Assembly: GCA_947629775.1 (NCBI GenBank) | Contig: CANRFA010000014.1 | Coordinates: 1 to 36,798 of the forward strand | DNA length: 36,798 nucleotides | DNA from: an uncultured Oscillospiraceae bacterium | GTDB taxonomy: Bacteria > Bacillota > Clostridia > Oscillospirales > Oscillospiraceae | Direction: 5' to 3' | In this document: positions 15,391 to 23,327 of the stretch, in pieces | How positions within the stretch are numbered: the stretch's first letter is position 1 | How the letters are laid out: every line of letters starts with the position of its first letter | Translations under genes and position numbers: made by a program | The notes under the pieces: model-generated | Told to the model about the DNA's origin: nothing | The model's input: only the letters and a program-made list of their open reading frames with translations | Database searches by the model: none

Positions 15391-17172
15391 TTAACGATGG
15401 TTGTGGTCGTAATCCCGGATGGTCCTGGGCAGGATCATCTGGTGGAACGGGCAGATGGACTTGGGGTTCTGATAGCAGCAGTCCGCGAAGGCCACGATGT
15501 AGTTGCGCATCATGGGCATATCCACGATTTCGTCCACCAGACCGGCCTGAGCGCAGAACAGCGGCTTGGACTTGACGTCGTAGTCGTCGATCAGGGCGTT
15601 CATTTTGTCGATGGTGGGCTGCAGATCCTTGCCCGCTTTCTGATCCTTGGCCAGACGGCCGGTGTACATGGCGTTGGCGGCGGTCTTGCCGTTCATGACG
15701 TTGATCTCCGTGGCGGCGGTGCCCAGGGAGAAGGCGTTGTTGTCGTTGGCCACGGGGCCGCCCAGCACGTAGTGAGCGGCGGCGGTGCCGTGACGCAGGG
15801 TGATCTCCATCATGGGCAGGTCGGTGCTCTGGATGGAGTAGATGAGGGACTGGCCCAGGCCCAGCAGTTCGGCGACCTCGGCGTCGTCGCCCACGTCGAT
15901 GCCGGTGGTGTCCTGGATCCACAGCATGGGGATCCGGTCCCGGTTGCACAGGGTGACGAACTCGCTCATCTTGATGAGGCCCTGCCGGTACAGCTTGCCG
16001 GCGGCGCCCATGGCCTGGCCGTACTTCTCCATCTTATACTCGGGATAGTTGGGAAATACGCCCATGCCGTCCTTGCCCTGCTGGTTAGCCACGATGCCGA
16101 TCAGCAGGCCGTCCACCTTGGCCAGGCCGGTGATCATCTCGGGGCCATAGCCCTTTTTATACTCCATGAACTGGCTGCCGTCCACCAGACGGGCCAGGAC
16201 GGAGTACATGTCGTAGGAGCGGTTCTTGTTGTTGTTGACGATATCGTACAGCTCCACGTCGGAGAAGAGGGGAGACTGGGGGGTATCCACGCGGAAGAAC
16301 TCCAGGTCGAAGGAGGGCAGCATGTCGATGTACTTCTTGATGCCGGTGATGACGCCTTCCTGCTCGGTGTAGACTTCGCGGAAGAAGCCGGTCTCGCCGA
16401 AGTGGATGTGGACGGATCCGGGAGGATCGGCCCGCAGGCCCTTGGTGGACTCGATCTGCGCCAGGGCCACTTCCATGTCCACATGGCGCTTGGGGTTCAT
16501 GCCACCCACGATGCCGGCGCCGCCCACGGCCATGTTGGCCTTCTCATGGGCCACCAGGATGGTGGGGGAGATGGAGTGGTAGCCGCCGCCGGCGGGGTTG
16601 GTGCCGTGAATGCCGACGATGACGGGAATGCCCATCTGGTTCAGCTCGGAGTTGCGGTAGAAGGGGGTGCCGCCGCCGCGCCGGTTGGGGAAGACCTTCT
16701 CCTGGACGTCCAGCTCCACGCCGGCGCACTCCAGCAGATACACCAGGGGGATGCGCAGCCGCTTGGCGGTGTCGCTGCCCCGCAGCAGGTTGTCGGCCTG
16801 GCCGGGCACCCAGGTGCCGGCGTGCTTCTTGTTATCGGAAGCGATGATGCAGCACCACTTGCCGTTGACGCGGCCCAGACCCTTGATGATGGAGGTGGTG
16901 CCGGTCTTGTTCTTCTCTGGGTTGTAGAGGCTGTTCAGGGGGCACCAGGTGCCGGGATCCACCAGCAGGGAGACCCGCTGCATGGCGGTCAGCTGGCCGC
17001 GGGCGTTCAGGGCCTCGTCGGCCTTGCCGTTCTTCAGACCCTCTACGATGTGGGCGTGGATGTCGTCCTCGATGGCCCGCAGCTCTTCCACATTGGCGGG
17101 GTTGGAACGCACCGGCTTGTTGCCGATGACGGGCATGTTCTGGAAATAACTGGGCATGGAATAGTTACCCAA
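15391..17172 (-). CDS. gcdA: glutaconyl-CoA decarboxylase alpha subunit (carboxyltransferase)
   Basis: This soluble subunit transfers the carboxyl group of glutaconyl-CoA to biotin on GcdC (and possibly GcdD), releasing crotonyl-CoA. The 593-residue protein has two crotonase-type carboxyltransferase halves. Oxyanion/Gly-rich segments are visible at GGGYHSI and GGAGIVGG in the N-half and HGTAAAHYVLGGP in the C-half. Length matches the A. fermentans subunit (about 587). The start is a TTG at 17172: AAAGGAGG lies eight bases upstream, while the first in-frame ATG (17157) would be 23 bases away. Placing gcdA within gct-hgd, apart from gcdB/C/D, reproduces the known arrangement. Confidence 0.95.
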   Translation of the reverse strand: MGNYSMPSYFQNMPVIGNKPVRSNPANVEELRAIEDDIHAHIVEGLKNGKADEALNARGQLTAMQRVSLLVDPGTWCPLNSLYNPEKNKTGTTSIIKGLGRVNGKWCCIIASDNKKHAGTWVPGQADNLLRGSDTAKRLRIPLVYLLECAGVELDVQEKVFPNRRGGGTPFYRNSELNQMGIPVIVGIHGTNPAGGGYHSISPTILVAHEKANMAVGGAGIVGGMNPKRHVDMEVALAQIESTKGLRADPPGSVHIHFGETGFFREVYTEQEGVITGIKKYIDMLPSFDLEFFRVDTPQSPLFSDVELYDIVNNNKNRSYDMYSVLARLVDGSQFMEYKKGYGPEMITGLAKVDGLLIGIVANQQGKDGMGVFPNYPEYKMEKYGQAMGAAGKLYRQGLIKMSEFVTLCNRDRIPMLWIQDTTGIDVGDDAEVAELLGLGQSLIYSIQSTDLPMMEITLRHGTAAAHYVLGGPVANDNNAFSLGTAATEINVMNGKTAANAMYTGRLAKDQKAGKDLQPTIDKMNALIDDYDVKSKPLFCAQAGLVDEIVDMPMMRNYIVAFADCCYQNPKSICPFHQMILPRTIRDYDHNHR

Positions 17173-17234
17173 AGTGAATTCCTCCTTTATATATCGAAGG
17201 CAGGGGCCGGAGCCCGGCCCCCGCCGAACTCAGA

Positions 17235-18038
17235 TTACGCCTTGGGAACCTTGATGAAGGCCTGGCCCGGGTCGATCTCTTCGCGGATGATGCGGATGAT
17301 CTCGGGGGAGGGTCCCTCGAACAGCTGGGCGCGGGTCAGGTCGACCTCGAAGCCGGTGTTCTCCTGAACCATCTCGGGGGTGGAGAACGGATAGTAGTAG
17401 GCGAGATACATGCGCTTGGTCTCTTCGTCGAACTTCATGATGCCCAGGTCGGTGACCACCATCTGGGGGCCGCGGTTGCCGGGCAGGCCGGCGCGCTCGC
17501 GTCCGCCGGGGCCGTCCATCCAGCCGCAGGAGGTGATATAGTCGATCTTCTCCATGAAGCGGCGCTTCTGATGCTGCATCATGATGATGGTGTTGCAGAA
17601 GGTGGCGATGCCGTTGGCGCCGCCGGAGCCGGTGAAGCGGGTCTGGGGCTTCACGTAGTCGCCCTTGCCGTAGATGCAGGTGGAGTTGACGTTGCCGAAG
17701 GGGTCGATCTGGGCGCCGCCGATGAAGGCGATGACCCGGTCTTCGTCATGGAGCCACTCGTTGGCCTCGAAGCCGATGAAGCGCACGTTGGGCCACTGCA
17801 CGGCGCAGTGGGCCATGAAGCGGTTGTCGCCCACGGAGCGGGGCACTTCCACGGGGTCGCAGTCCATCAGGCCGCTCTCCACGATGGGGTGGCAGGAGGG
17901 GCAGACGACACGCTTGGCCAGGGACGCGCCGATGAGGGGCAGTCCGGTGCCCACGATGACGATCTGGTTCTCCTTGATGTTCTTGGCGATGGCGTAAGCC
18001 TGCCGCTCCTGCTTGGTGTACTTGGTGTAGTCAGCCAT
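17235..18038 (-). CDS. gctB: glutaconate CoA-transferase subunit B
   Basis: This is the catalytic subunit of the heterooctameric CoA-transferase, which moves CoA from acetyl-CoA (or glutaconyl-CoA) to (R)-2-hydroxyglutarate. The 267-residue sequence places the CoA-accepting glutamate at Glu54 in PIVESGLMD, the position established for A. fermentans GctB. The glycine-rich GGAQIDPFGNVN and SGGANGIA segments are typical of family I CoA-transferases. GGGAGG precedes the ATG by nine bases. It lies 25 bases after gctA. Confidence 0.96.
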   Translation of the reverse strand: MADYTKYTKQERQAYAIAKNIKENQIVIVGTGLPLIGASLAKRVVCPSCHPIVESGLMDCDPVEVPRSVGDNRFMAHCAVQWPNVRFIGFEANEWLHDEDRVIAFIGGAQIDPFGNVNSTCIYGKGDYVKPQTRFTGSGGANGIATFCNTIIMMQHQKRRFMEKIDYITSCGWMDGPGGRERAGLPGNRGPQMVVTDLGIMKFDEETKRMYLAYYYPFSTPEMVQENTGFEVDLTRAQLFEGPSPEIIRIIREEIDPGQAFIKVPKA

Positions 18039-18063
18039 TGTGATTTACCTCCCTGCGAAATAA

Positions 18064-19161
18064 TCAGTTACGGACCGCGTAGCCCAGGTGGGGCGCGTTC
18101 CGAAGGCCCATCAGGCGGGCGCCGCCCACCTTATCCAGCAGCTCGTTGTGATCCTTCACGCTGTAGACCCACTTCTCCACATAGTCCTGGAAGGTCTCGG
18201 GCACGGCGGTGCCGGCTTCGGCGGCAGCGGCAGCCTTGGCGGCCGCTTCGGCGGCGGCGGCCAGCTTTTCGTCGCCGGGCTTCTTCTCGGCGGCGGCGGC
18301 GGCCTTGGCGGCGGCTTTCTGCAGCTGGGCCACGGCGTCGGCGGCGTCCTGATACTTGGAGGCCTTGTCGTACTCCTTCAGAGCGTCGGGGTCGTTGTCG
18401 TAATAGCCATAGCACTGGGAGGGCCATGCGCCATAGGGAGCGTGAACCACTGCGCTGACGCACTGACCGAAGATCCGGTTCAGGGTGGGATCCCGACGGA
18501 TCCACTCGTCGCTGACCAGTTCTTCGCAGGTGACGATCACCTTGCGGGCGGCCACGGCGATATCCACGTCGTGGAACTCGTCGCCTTCGATGATGCAGGT
18601 GCCGTCCGGAGAGGCCTTCTGCACGTGGATGACGGCGGTGTCCAGCTTGGGTACGGGAACGGCGATGACTTTCTCGCCGGGGTTGAAGGGGTTCTCCATC
18701 TCAACGCACTTCAGATCGTCGACCTTGTCCAGGGTCTTGCGCTGCTCCTCGCTGATGCCCCAGTACTGGACCAGGCCGGAGCCGTTCATCAGGCGTACGG
18801 GCAGGAAGGGAAGACCGAGGGAGGCGGCGTGCAGCTGGAGCATGAGCACGTCCTGGGAGTAGTCCTCATAGATCAGCTGTCCCTTCTCGATGGCCGCGCG
18901 GAACCGGCGGGAGACGTTGGTGTAGCCGGAGTTGGCGGTGTAGCAGTTGATGTACGTCTTCACGCGGCCCTCGCCGATGAGCATGTCCCAGTCGCCCCCG
19001 GCCGGGCCGGCCCATACGGTAAAGTCCTTCTGTCCCTGCCGCAGAATCTCGTTGACGACGGCGTAGGGCTTCCGGTTGGTGGTGAAGCCACCGAAGCAGA
19101 TGGTATCTCCGCTTTCGATGTACTGAGCCACCGCATCGTGCAGGGAAAGTACTTTGTTCAT
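18064..19161 (-). CDS. gctA: glutaconate CoA-transferase subunit A, with Ala-rich insertion
   Basis: This is the non-catalytic partner of GctB. The 365-residue protein has the family I CoA-transferase A fold, with GGFTTNRKPYAVV near the N-terminus and the conserved C-terminal KDHNELLDK-GGARLMGL region. The usual length is about 320. The excess is an alanine/lysine-rich helical segment at about residues 271-321, between KASKYQD and ETFQDYVEKW. The start at 19161 (MNKVLSLHDA) follows GGGGG by nine bases and lies downstream of a good promoter. The frame stays open to 19404, but that part overlaps the regulatory region. It is the first gene of the gctA-hgdB unit. Confidence 0.94.
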   Translation of the reverse strand: MNKVLSLHDAVAQYIESGDTICFGGFTTNRKPYAVVNEILRQGQKDFTVWAGPAGGDWDMLIGEGRVKTYINCYTANSGYTNVSRRFRAAIEKGQLIYEDYSQDVLMLQLHAASLGLPFLPVRLMNGSGLVQYWGISEEQRKTLDKVDDLKCVEMENPFNPGEKVIAVPVPKLDTAVIHVQKASPDGTCIIEGDEFHDVDIAVAARKVIVTCEELVSDEWIRRDPTLNRIFGQCVSAVVHAPYGAWPSQCYGYYDNDPDALKEYDKASKYQDAADAVAQLQKAAAKAAAAAEKKPGDEKLAAAAEAAAKAAAAAEAGTAVPETFQDYVEKWVYSVKDHNELLDKVGGARLMGLRNAPHLGYAVRN

Positions 19162-19254
19162 GAAAATAAACCCCCATTGCTTGATATTGTCCGCCTGGCC
19201 CTCCTGTCCGGAGAGGTTCGGCGGTCCGCAGGATGAGCGTGTTCCATCCCCGTC

Positions 19255-19283
19255 ATTGTACCATATCTTTCTTCGCCCGTCCA
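19255..19283 (-). promoter_or_regulatory. promoter of the gctA-gctB-gcdA-hgdCAB unit
   Basis: On the minus strand TGGACG (19283-19278), a 17-nt spacer and TACAAT (19260-19255), with an extended -10 TG, form a sigma-A promoter about 95 bases before the gctA start. The leader can form a stem with CCGCC and GGCGG arms. The promoter faces that of the araC-type gene. Confidence 0.7.
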
Positions 19284-19303
19284 TTTCAAATTTCTCATAA
19301 TGT

Positions 19304-19332
19304 TTGCAAAAATTGCACTGGCATGGTAGAAT
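19304..19332 (+). promoter_or_regulatory. promoter of the AraC-type regulator gene
   Basis: TTGCAA (19304-19309), a 17-nt spacer and TAGAAT (19327-19332). The direct repeat TTGCA-AAAA-TTGCA covers the -35 region and could be a regulator site. Confidence 0.7.
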
Positions 19333-19381
19333 GCTGATCAGGCGTCCGGTCGCAGGACCGGACCGGGAGGAGGAGCCAGCG

Positions 19382-20242
19382 TTGAACCAGATCAGCTTCA
19401 GCATTCAGTACCGGGAGGACGACGGATGGGACATGGAGAGGTTCCATTTCCACAACTACGTCGAGATTCTGCTGCCGGTCTCCGGCCTCGGAGAAATACA
19501 CGTCAACAGCAAGGTCCACACCCTGTCCTGCGGCCAGGTCTACCTGCTGGGAGGCAGCGTGCTACACCGCACGCTGGTGGAGGGGCGGTACGGCCGCTAC
19601 GTGCTCTACGTCAGCCGGGAGGCGCTGGAACAGTTCTCCACCCTGCAGACGGATCTCACCCGCCTGTCCATCGTGGGCTTTCGCAGCTGCCGGCTGGGCG
19701 AGCGGCAGGAGGAGATCATCAGACTCTTCCGGGATCTGGCGGAAACGCCCCGGAACGGGAGCTACGGGGGCGATCTGATCCGCCTGGGGCGCCTGCTGTG
19801 CCTTCTGGGTGAGGTGGCCCAGCCCCTGCTGCGGGCCAGCGCCGATCTGGGAGAGAAGCCGGGCAGCGTACAGCTCGAGGACCGGATCAAGCCGGCCATC
19901 CGCTACATCCAGGAGAATCTGACGGAAAAGATCACCCTGGAGGACCTGGCGGAGGAGGTCCATGTCAGCCGCCACTACATGTGCCGCATCTTCAAGCAGG
20001 CCACCGGCTACAAGGTCACGGATTTCATCAACCAGAGCCGGGTCTGCAGGGCCCAGGAACTGCTGCGGAAGGGAGTCTCCGTCCGGGAGGCGGGGGAGCA
20101 GGTGGGGTTTTCCGACTACTGCAACTTCATCCGCATCTTCAGCCGGATCGCCGGCATCTCGCCGGGCCGCTACGGCCGCAGTTTCCGGGAGGGAGATATC
20201 GTCCTGTTTCCGGAGCTGTCGGATGCGGAGGCTCCCGAATAG
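19382..20242 (+). CDS. AraC-family transcriptional regulator
   Basis: This 286-residue protein has an N-terminal cupin-like sensing domain (HFHNYVEILLPVSG, then a Gly-rich strand region; about residues 10-100). The C-terminal double helix-turn-helix (about residues 165-265) contains ITLEDLAEEVHVSRHYMCRIFK and VGFSDYCNFIRIFSR. The start is a TTG at 19382, preceded at six bases by GGAGGAGGAG; in-frame codons further upstream lie before the predicted transcript start. It is divergent from the gct-hgd unit, so it is a natural candidate to control glutamate fermentation, autoregulate, or control the dipeptidase 60 bases downstream. The ligand is unknown. Confidence 0.9.
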   Translation: MNQISFSIQYREDDGWDMERFHFHNYVEILLPVSGLGEIHVNSKVHTLSCGQVYLLGGSVLHRTLVEGRYGRYVLYVSREALEQFSTLQTDLTRLSIVGFRSCRLGERQEEIIRLFRDLAETPRNGSYGGDLIRLGRLLCLLGEVAQPLLRASADLGEKPGSVQLEDRIKPAIRYIQENLTEKITLEDLAEEVHVSRHYMCRIFKQATGYKVTDFINQSRVCRAQELLRKGVSVREAGEQVGFSDYCNFIRIFSRIAGISPGRYGRSFREGDIVLFPELSDAEAPE

Positions 20243-20249
20243 GCTGAAA

Positions 20250-20267
20250 CGCGGGGGTTCCCCCGCG
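20250..20267 (+). other. U-less hairpin between regulator and dipeptidase genes
   Basis: A perfect 7-bp GC stem (20250-20256 with 20261-20267) with a tetraloop and no T tract, eight bases after the regulator stop. Read-through into the dipeptidase gene is therefore likely. Confidence 0.5.
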
Positions 20268-20302
20268 CAATATCGGACAGAAAATCGGAAAGGAAGAGTG
20301 CC

Positions 20303-21241
20303 ATGCCGGTACATGCGGTAGTGGATCTGCACTGCGATACCCTGACCCGGGGGCTCGCCGCTCCCGCCAGTCTGGACAGCCCCGGGGCGGTGTTCCGCCT
20401 GTCGGCTCTGCCCGGAGAGACCCGCTGGGGACAGTTCTGCGCCATTTTTCTGCGGGATACGTACACCCGGGAGGAGGCCTTCCGGGTCTATGACACCTGT
20501 GTCGCCGCCTTCCGGCGGCAGATGGAGATCTTTGCGGACCGGGTACGGCCCTGCCGGGGAGCGGCGGATCTGGCCCGGGCCTGGGAGGAGGGAAAGACGG
20601 CCGCCTTCCTCTCCGTGGAAAACGGATCCGTACTGGGAGGCGACCTGCGGCGGGTGGAGACGCTGCGCCGGGACGGGGTCTGCGCCCTGACGCTCACCTG
20701 GAACGGTCCGAACGAACTGGCCTCCGGCCACGATACGGACCGGGGACTGTCGGACTTCGGCCGCGCCGCCGTGCGGGAACTGGAAGAAGCGGGCATTCTG
20801 GCGGATGTGTCCCACCTGAACGACCGCAGCTTCTGGGATGTGATCGCCTGCGCCCACCGCCCCCTGGTGGCCACCCACTCCAACGCCCGCTCGGTCTGCT
20901 CCCACAGGCGGAACCTGACGGACGACATGATCCGGGCTCTGGTGGAGCGGGACAGCCTGATCGGGCTCAACTACAGCGTGAATTTTCTGAAGGACGGAGG
21001 ACAGGTGGACTCCCTGGAGCCCCTCTATCTCCACATCGCCCGCTTCCTGGACCTGGGCGCGGGGCGCTGTCTGGCCCTCGGGTCCGATTTTGACGGCACG
21101 GACCTTCCGAAGGATCTGGACAGCCCCGAAAAGGTGGTGCGGGCCAGGGACTGGCTGGTGAAGAGGGGCCTCAGCGAGGCGGAGACGGACGCTATCTTCT
21201 TCGGCAACGCGCAGAGGTTCTTCGAGGCCAATCTGCCCTGA
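20303..21241 (+). CDS. membrane-dipeptidase-type peptidase (M19 family)
   Basis: This zinc dipeptidase of the renal dipeptidase/M19 amidohydrolase family hydrolyses dipeptides, often with broad or D-residue tolerance. The 312-residue protein has His10-x-Asp12 in DLHCDT, the bridging Glu106 in SVENGS, His in DVSHLND and ATHSNAR, and a final Asp in GSDFDGT; this completes the usual metal-binding set. No signal peptide is visible, so it is probably cytoplasmic. It follows the AraC-type gene on the same strand. Feeding amino acids into the nearby glutamate fermentation is plausible but inferred. Confidence 0.92.
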   Translation: MPVHAVVDLHCDTLTRGLAAPASLDSPGAVFRLSALPGETRWGQFCAIFLRDTYTREEAFRVYDTCVAAFRRQMEIFADRVRPCRGAADLARAWEEGKTAAFLSVENGSVLGGDLRRVETLRRDGVCALTLTWNGPNELASGHDTDRGLSDFGRAAVRELEEAGILADVSHLNDRSFWDVIACAHRPLVATHSNARSVCSHRRNLTDDMIRALVERDSLIGLNYSVNFLKDGGQVDSLEPLYLHIARFLDLGAGRCLALGSDFDGTDLPKDLDSPEKVVRARDWLVKRGLSEAETDAIFFGNAQRFFEANLP

Positions 21242-21256
21242 GCGGAAGCCTGGACG

Positions 21257-21277
21257 CGGAGCGGGATTCCCGCTCCG
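21257..21277 (+). terminator. hairpin after the dipeptidase gene (weak terminator)
   Basis: A perfect 9-bp GC stem (21257-21265 with 21269-21277) with a three-base loop. No U tract follows, so termination efficiency is doubtful. Confidence 0.45.
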
Positions 21278-21402
21278 CCCGGTTCCCTGAAGAAAGCAGG
21301 AGGAATCCGGAAAACTGTCCTGAAACTGGATGAATCCGGCCGAACCGGGAAGAGAGGCGCCGGTTTCCCGCCCGCCGGGCCGAAAGAAAACAGGCGGACG
21401 GA

Positions 21403-21431
21403 TTGTATTTTCGGGCCTTATATGCTAAAGT
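21403..21431 (+). promoter_or_regulatory. promoter of leuC-leuD-leuB
   Basis: TTGTAT (21403-21408), a 17-nt spacer and TAAAGT (21426-21431) with an extended -10 TGC. The predicted leader is only about 35 bases, too short for a T-box or leucine attenuator. Confidence 0.6.
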
Positions 21432-21471
21432 AGGCAATCATCCCCGAGAAAAGCAAGGAGGAGTATACCCT

Positions 21472-22731
21472 ATGGGAATGACCATGACACAGAAGATCCT
21501 GGCGAAGGCCGCCGGTCTGGAGAGCGTCCAGGTGGGCCAGCTGATCGAGGCCAGGCTGAATCTGGTGATGGGCAACGACATCACCACCCCGGTCGCGATT
21601 ACGGAGTTCGAGAAGGCGGGGTTCACCCAGGTCTTTGATAAGGATCACATCGCCATCGTGCTGGACCACTACACCCCCTGCAAGGACATCAAGTCCGCCC
21701 AGCTGTGCAAGACGGCCCGGGAGTTCGCGAAGAAGCACTCCATCACCAACTTCTTCGACGTGGGCCACATGGGCGTGGAGCACGCCCTGATTCCCGAGAA
21801 GGGTCTCGCCGCCCCCGGCGAGGTGATCGTGGGCGCGGATTCCCACACCTGCACCTATGGCGCGCTGGGCGCCTTCTCCACCGGCGTGGGTTCCACGGAC
21901 ATGGCCGCCGCCATGGCCACCGGTCTGCTGTGGTTCAAGGTTCCCGCCGCCGTAAAGGTGGTTCTGAAGGGAAAGCTGCAGCCCCATGTCTCCGGCAAGG
22001 ACGTGATTCTTCACCTGATCGGCACCATCGGCGTGGACGGCGCCCTCTACGAGTCCCTGGAGTTCGCCGGCGAAGGCGTGGCTTCCCTGACCATGGACGA
22101 CCGCTTCACCATCTCCAACATGGCCATCGAGGCCGGCGGCAAGAACGGCATCTTCCCGGTGGATGAGCAGACAAAGGCCTATCTGGAGGGCCGCGTCACC
22201 CGTCCCTGGGAGGCCTTCGAGGCGGATCCGGACGCCGTCTACGAGAAGGAAGTGGTCATTGACCTGGATACCCTGGAGCCCACCGTGGCCATGCCTCACC
22301 TGCCGGAGAACACGAAGGTGGTCAGCGAGGTGGCCGGTCTCCCCATCAACCAGGTCATCATCGGTTCCTGCACGAACGGCCGCATTTCGGACCTGCGCAT
22401 CGCCGCCGGCATCCTCAAGGGCAGACAGGTGGCCTCCAACGTCCGCTGCGTGGTGCTGCCCGCCACCCAGGACATCGTCCTGCAGGCCATGAAGGAGGGC
22501 CTCATCCAGACCTTCATCGAGGCCGGCTGCGCCGTCTCCACGCCCACCTGCGGCCCCTGCCTGGGCGGCCATATGGGCGTCATGGCGGAAGGAGAGCGCA
22601 CGGTCTCCACCACCAACCGCAACTTTGTGGGCCGCATGGGCCACATCACCTCCGAAATCATTCTGGCCTCTCCCGCCGTGGCCGCCGCCTCCGCGGTCGC
22701 CGGCTGCGTAGCGGACCCCCGGGCCATCTGA
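21472..22731 (+). CDS. leuC: 3-isopropylmalate dehydratase large subunit
   Basis: This aconitase-family large subunit, with LeuD, isomerises 2- to 3-isopropylmalate in leucine synthesis. The 419-residue protein belongs to the shorter LeuC type. The 4Fe-4S ligands are Cys300 (SCTNGR), Cys360 and Cys363 (TCGPCLGG); [13 protein letters not shown] is also conserved. The start at 21472 has AAGGAGG ten bases upstream; an ATG two codons later is possible. The close relatives homoaconitase and citramalate-pathway isomerase cannot be excluded by sequence alone, but the following leuD and leuB favour isopropylmalate. Confidence 0.94.
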   Translation: MGMTMTQKILAKAAGLESVQVGQLIEARLNLVMGNDITTPVAITEFEKAGFTQVFDKDHIAIVLDHYTPCKDIKSAQLCKTAREFAKKHSITNFFDVGHMGVEHALIPEKGLAAPGEVIVGADSHTCTYGALGAFSTGVGSTDMAAAMATGLLWFKVPAAVKVVLKGKLQPHVSGKDVILHLIGTIGVDGALYESLEFAGEGVASLTMDDRFTISNMAIEAGGKNGIFPVDEQTKAYLEGRVTRPWEAFEADPDAVYEKEVVIDLDTLEPTVAMPHLPENTKVVSEVAGLPINQVIIGSCTNGRISDLRIAAGILKGRQVASNVRCVVLPATQDIVLQAMKEGLIQTFIEAGCAVSTPTCGPCLGGHMGVMAEGERTVSTTNRNFVGRMGHITSEIILASPAVAAASAVAGCVADPRAI

Positions 22732-22759
22732 GCCTGACTTACAGGAAAGGACTGTTACC

Positions 22760-23245
22760 ATGAAGGTTTACAAATACGGCGCCAATGTGGATACCGACGT
22801 CATCATTCCCGCCCGCCATCTGAACGATCCCTCTCCCGCCGCCCTGGCCTCCCACTGCATGGAGGACATCGACGCCTCCTTCGCCTCCACCGTGGAGCCC
22901 GGGGACATCATCGTGGCGGGTCCCAACTTCGGCTGCGGCTCCAGCCGGGAGCACGCGCCTCTGGCCATTAAGTCCTGCGGCGTGAAGTGCGTGATCGCCC
23001 CCTCCTTCGCCCGCATCTTCTACCGCAACGCCATCAACATCGGCCTGCCCATCATGGAGTGCGCCGAGGCCGCCGAGGCCATCCAGGCGGGCGATACGGT
23101 CAGCGTGGACTTCGCCACCGGCGTCATCACCGACGAGACCCAGGGGAAGACCTTCCAGGCCGCTCCCTTCCCCTCCTTTATCGACAACATCATCCGCAGC
23201 GGCGGTCTGCTCAACTCCCTCAAGGCCCGGGGCGTGGCGAAATAA
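22760..23245 (+). CDS. leuD: 3-isopropylmalate dehydratase small subunit
   Basis: This 161-residue swivelling domain partners LeuC. It starts KVYKYGANVDTDVIIPARHL and carries the conserved GPNFGCGSSREHAP substrate loop (about residues 53-66), followed by the A-x-SFARIFYRNAINIGLP segment. It lies 28 bases after leuC. A 10-bp U-less hairpin lies between it and leuB. Confidence 0.95.
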   Translation: MKVYKYGANVDTDVIIPARHLNDPSPAALASHCMEDIDASFASTVEPGDIIVAGPNFGCGSSREHAPLAIKSCGVKCVIAPSFARIFYRNAINIGLPIMECAEAAEAIQAGDTVSVDFATGVITDETQGKTFQAAPFPSFIDNIIRSGGLLNSLKARGVAK

Positions 23246-23259
23246 GCATTCCCGAGGCA

Positions 23260-23284
23260 GCCGGCGGAGGACGGCTCCGCCGGC
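23260..23284 (+). other. intercistronic hairpin between leuD and leuB
   Basis: A perfect 10-bp stem (23260-23269 with 23275-23284) with a five-base loop and no T tract, in the 82-nt spacer. It is more likely an mRNA stability or processing element than a terminator. Confidence 0.5.
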
Positions 23285-23327
23285 GGTTCCGGGGTGAAGG
23301 AACGAACAAGGAAAGGAAAATTACGCT

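Noticed and set aside
11950-17367. Very long open frames on the plus strand opposite hgdB, hgdA, hgdC and gcdA (up to 985 codons)
   Set aside because: They mirror the GC-rich third positions of real genes, are low-complexity Gly/Val/His/Asp-rich, and lack ribosome sites and domains. They are antisense shadows.
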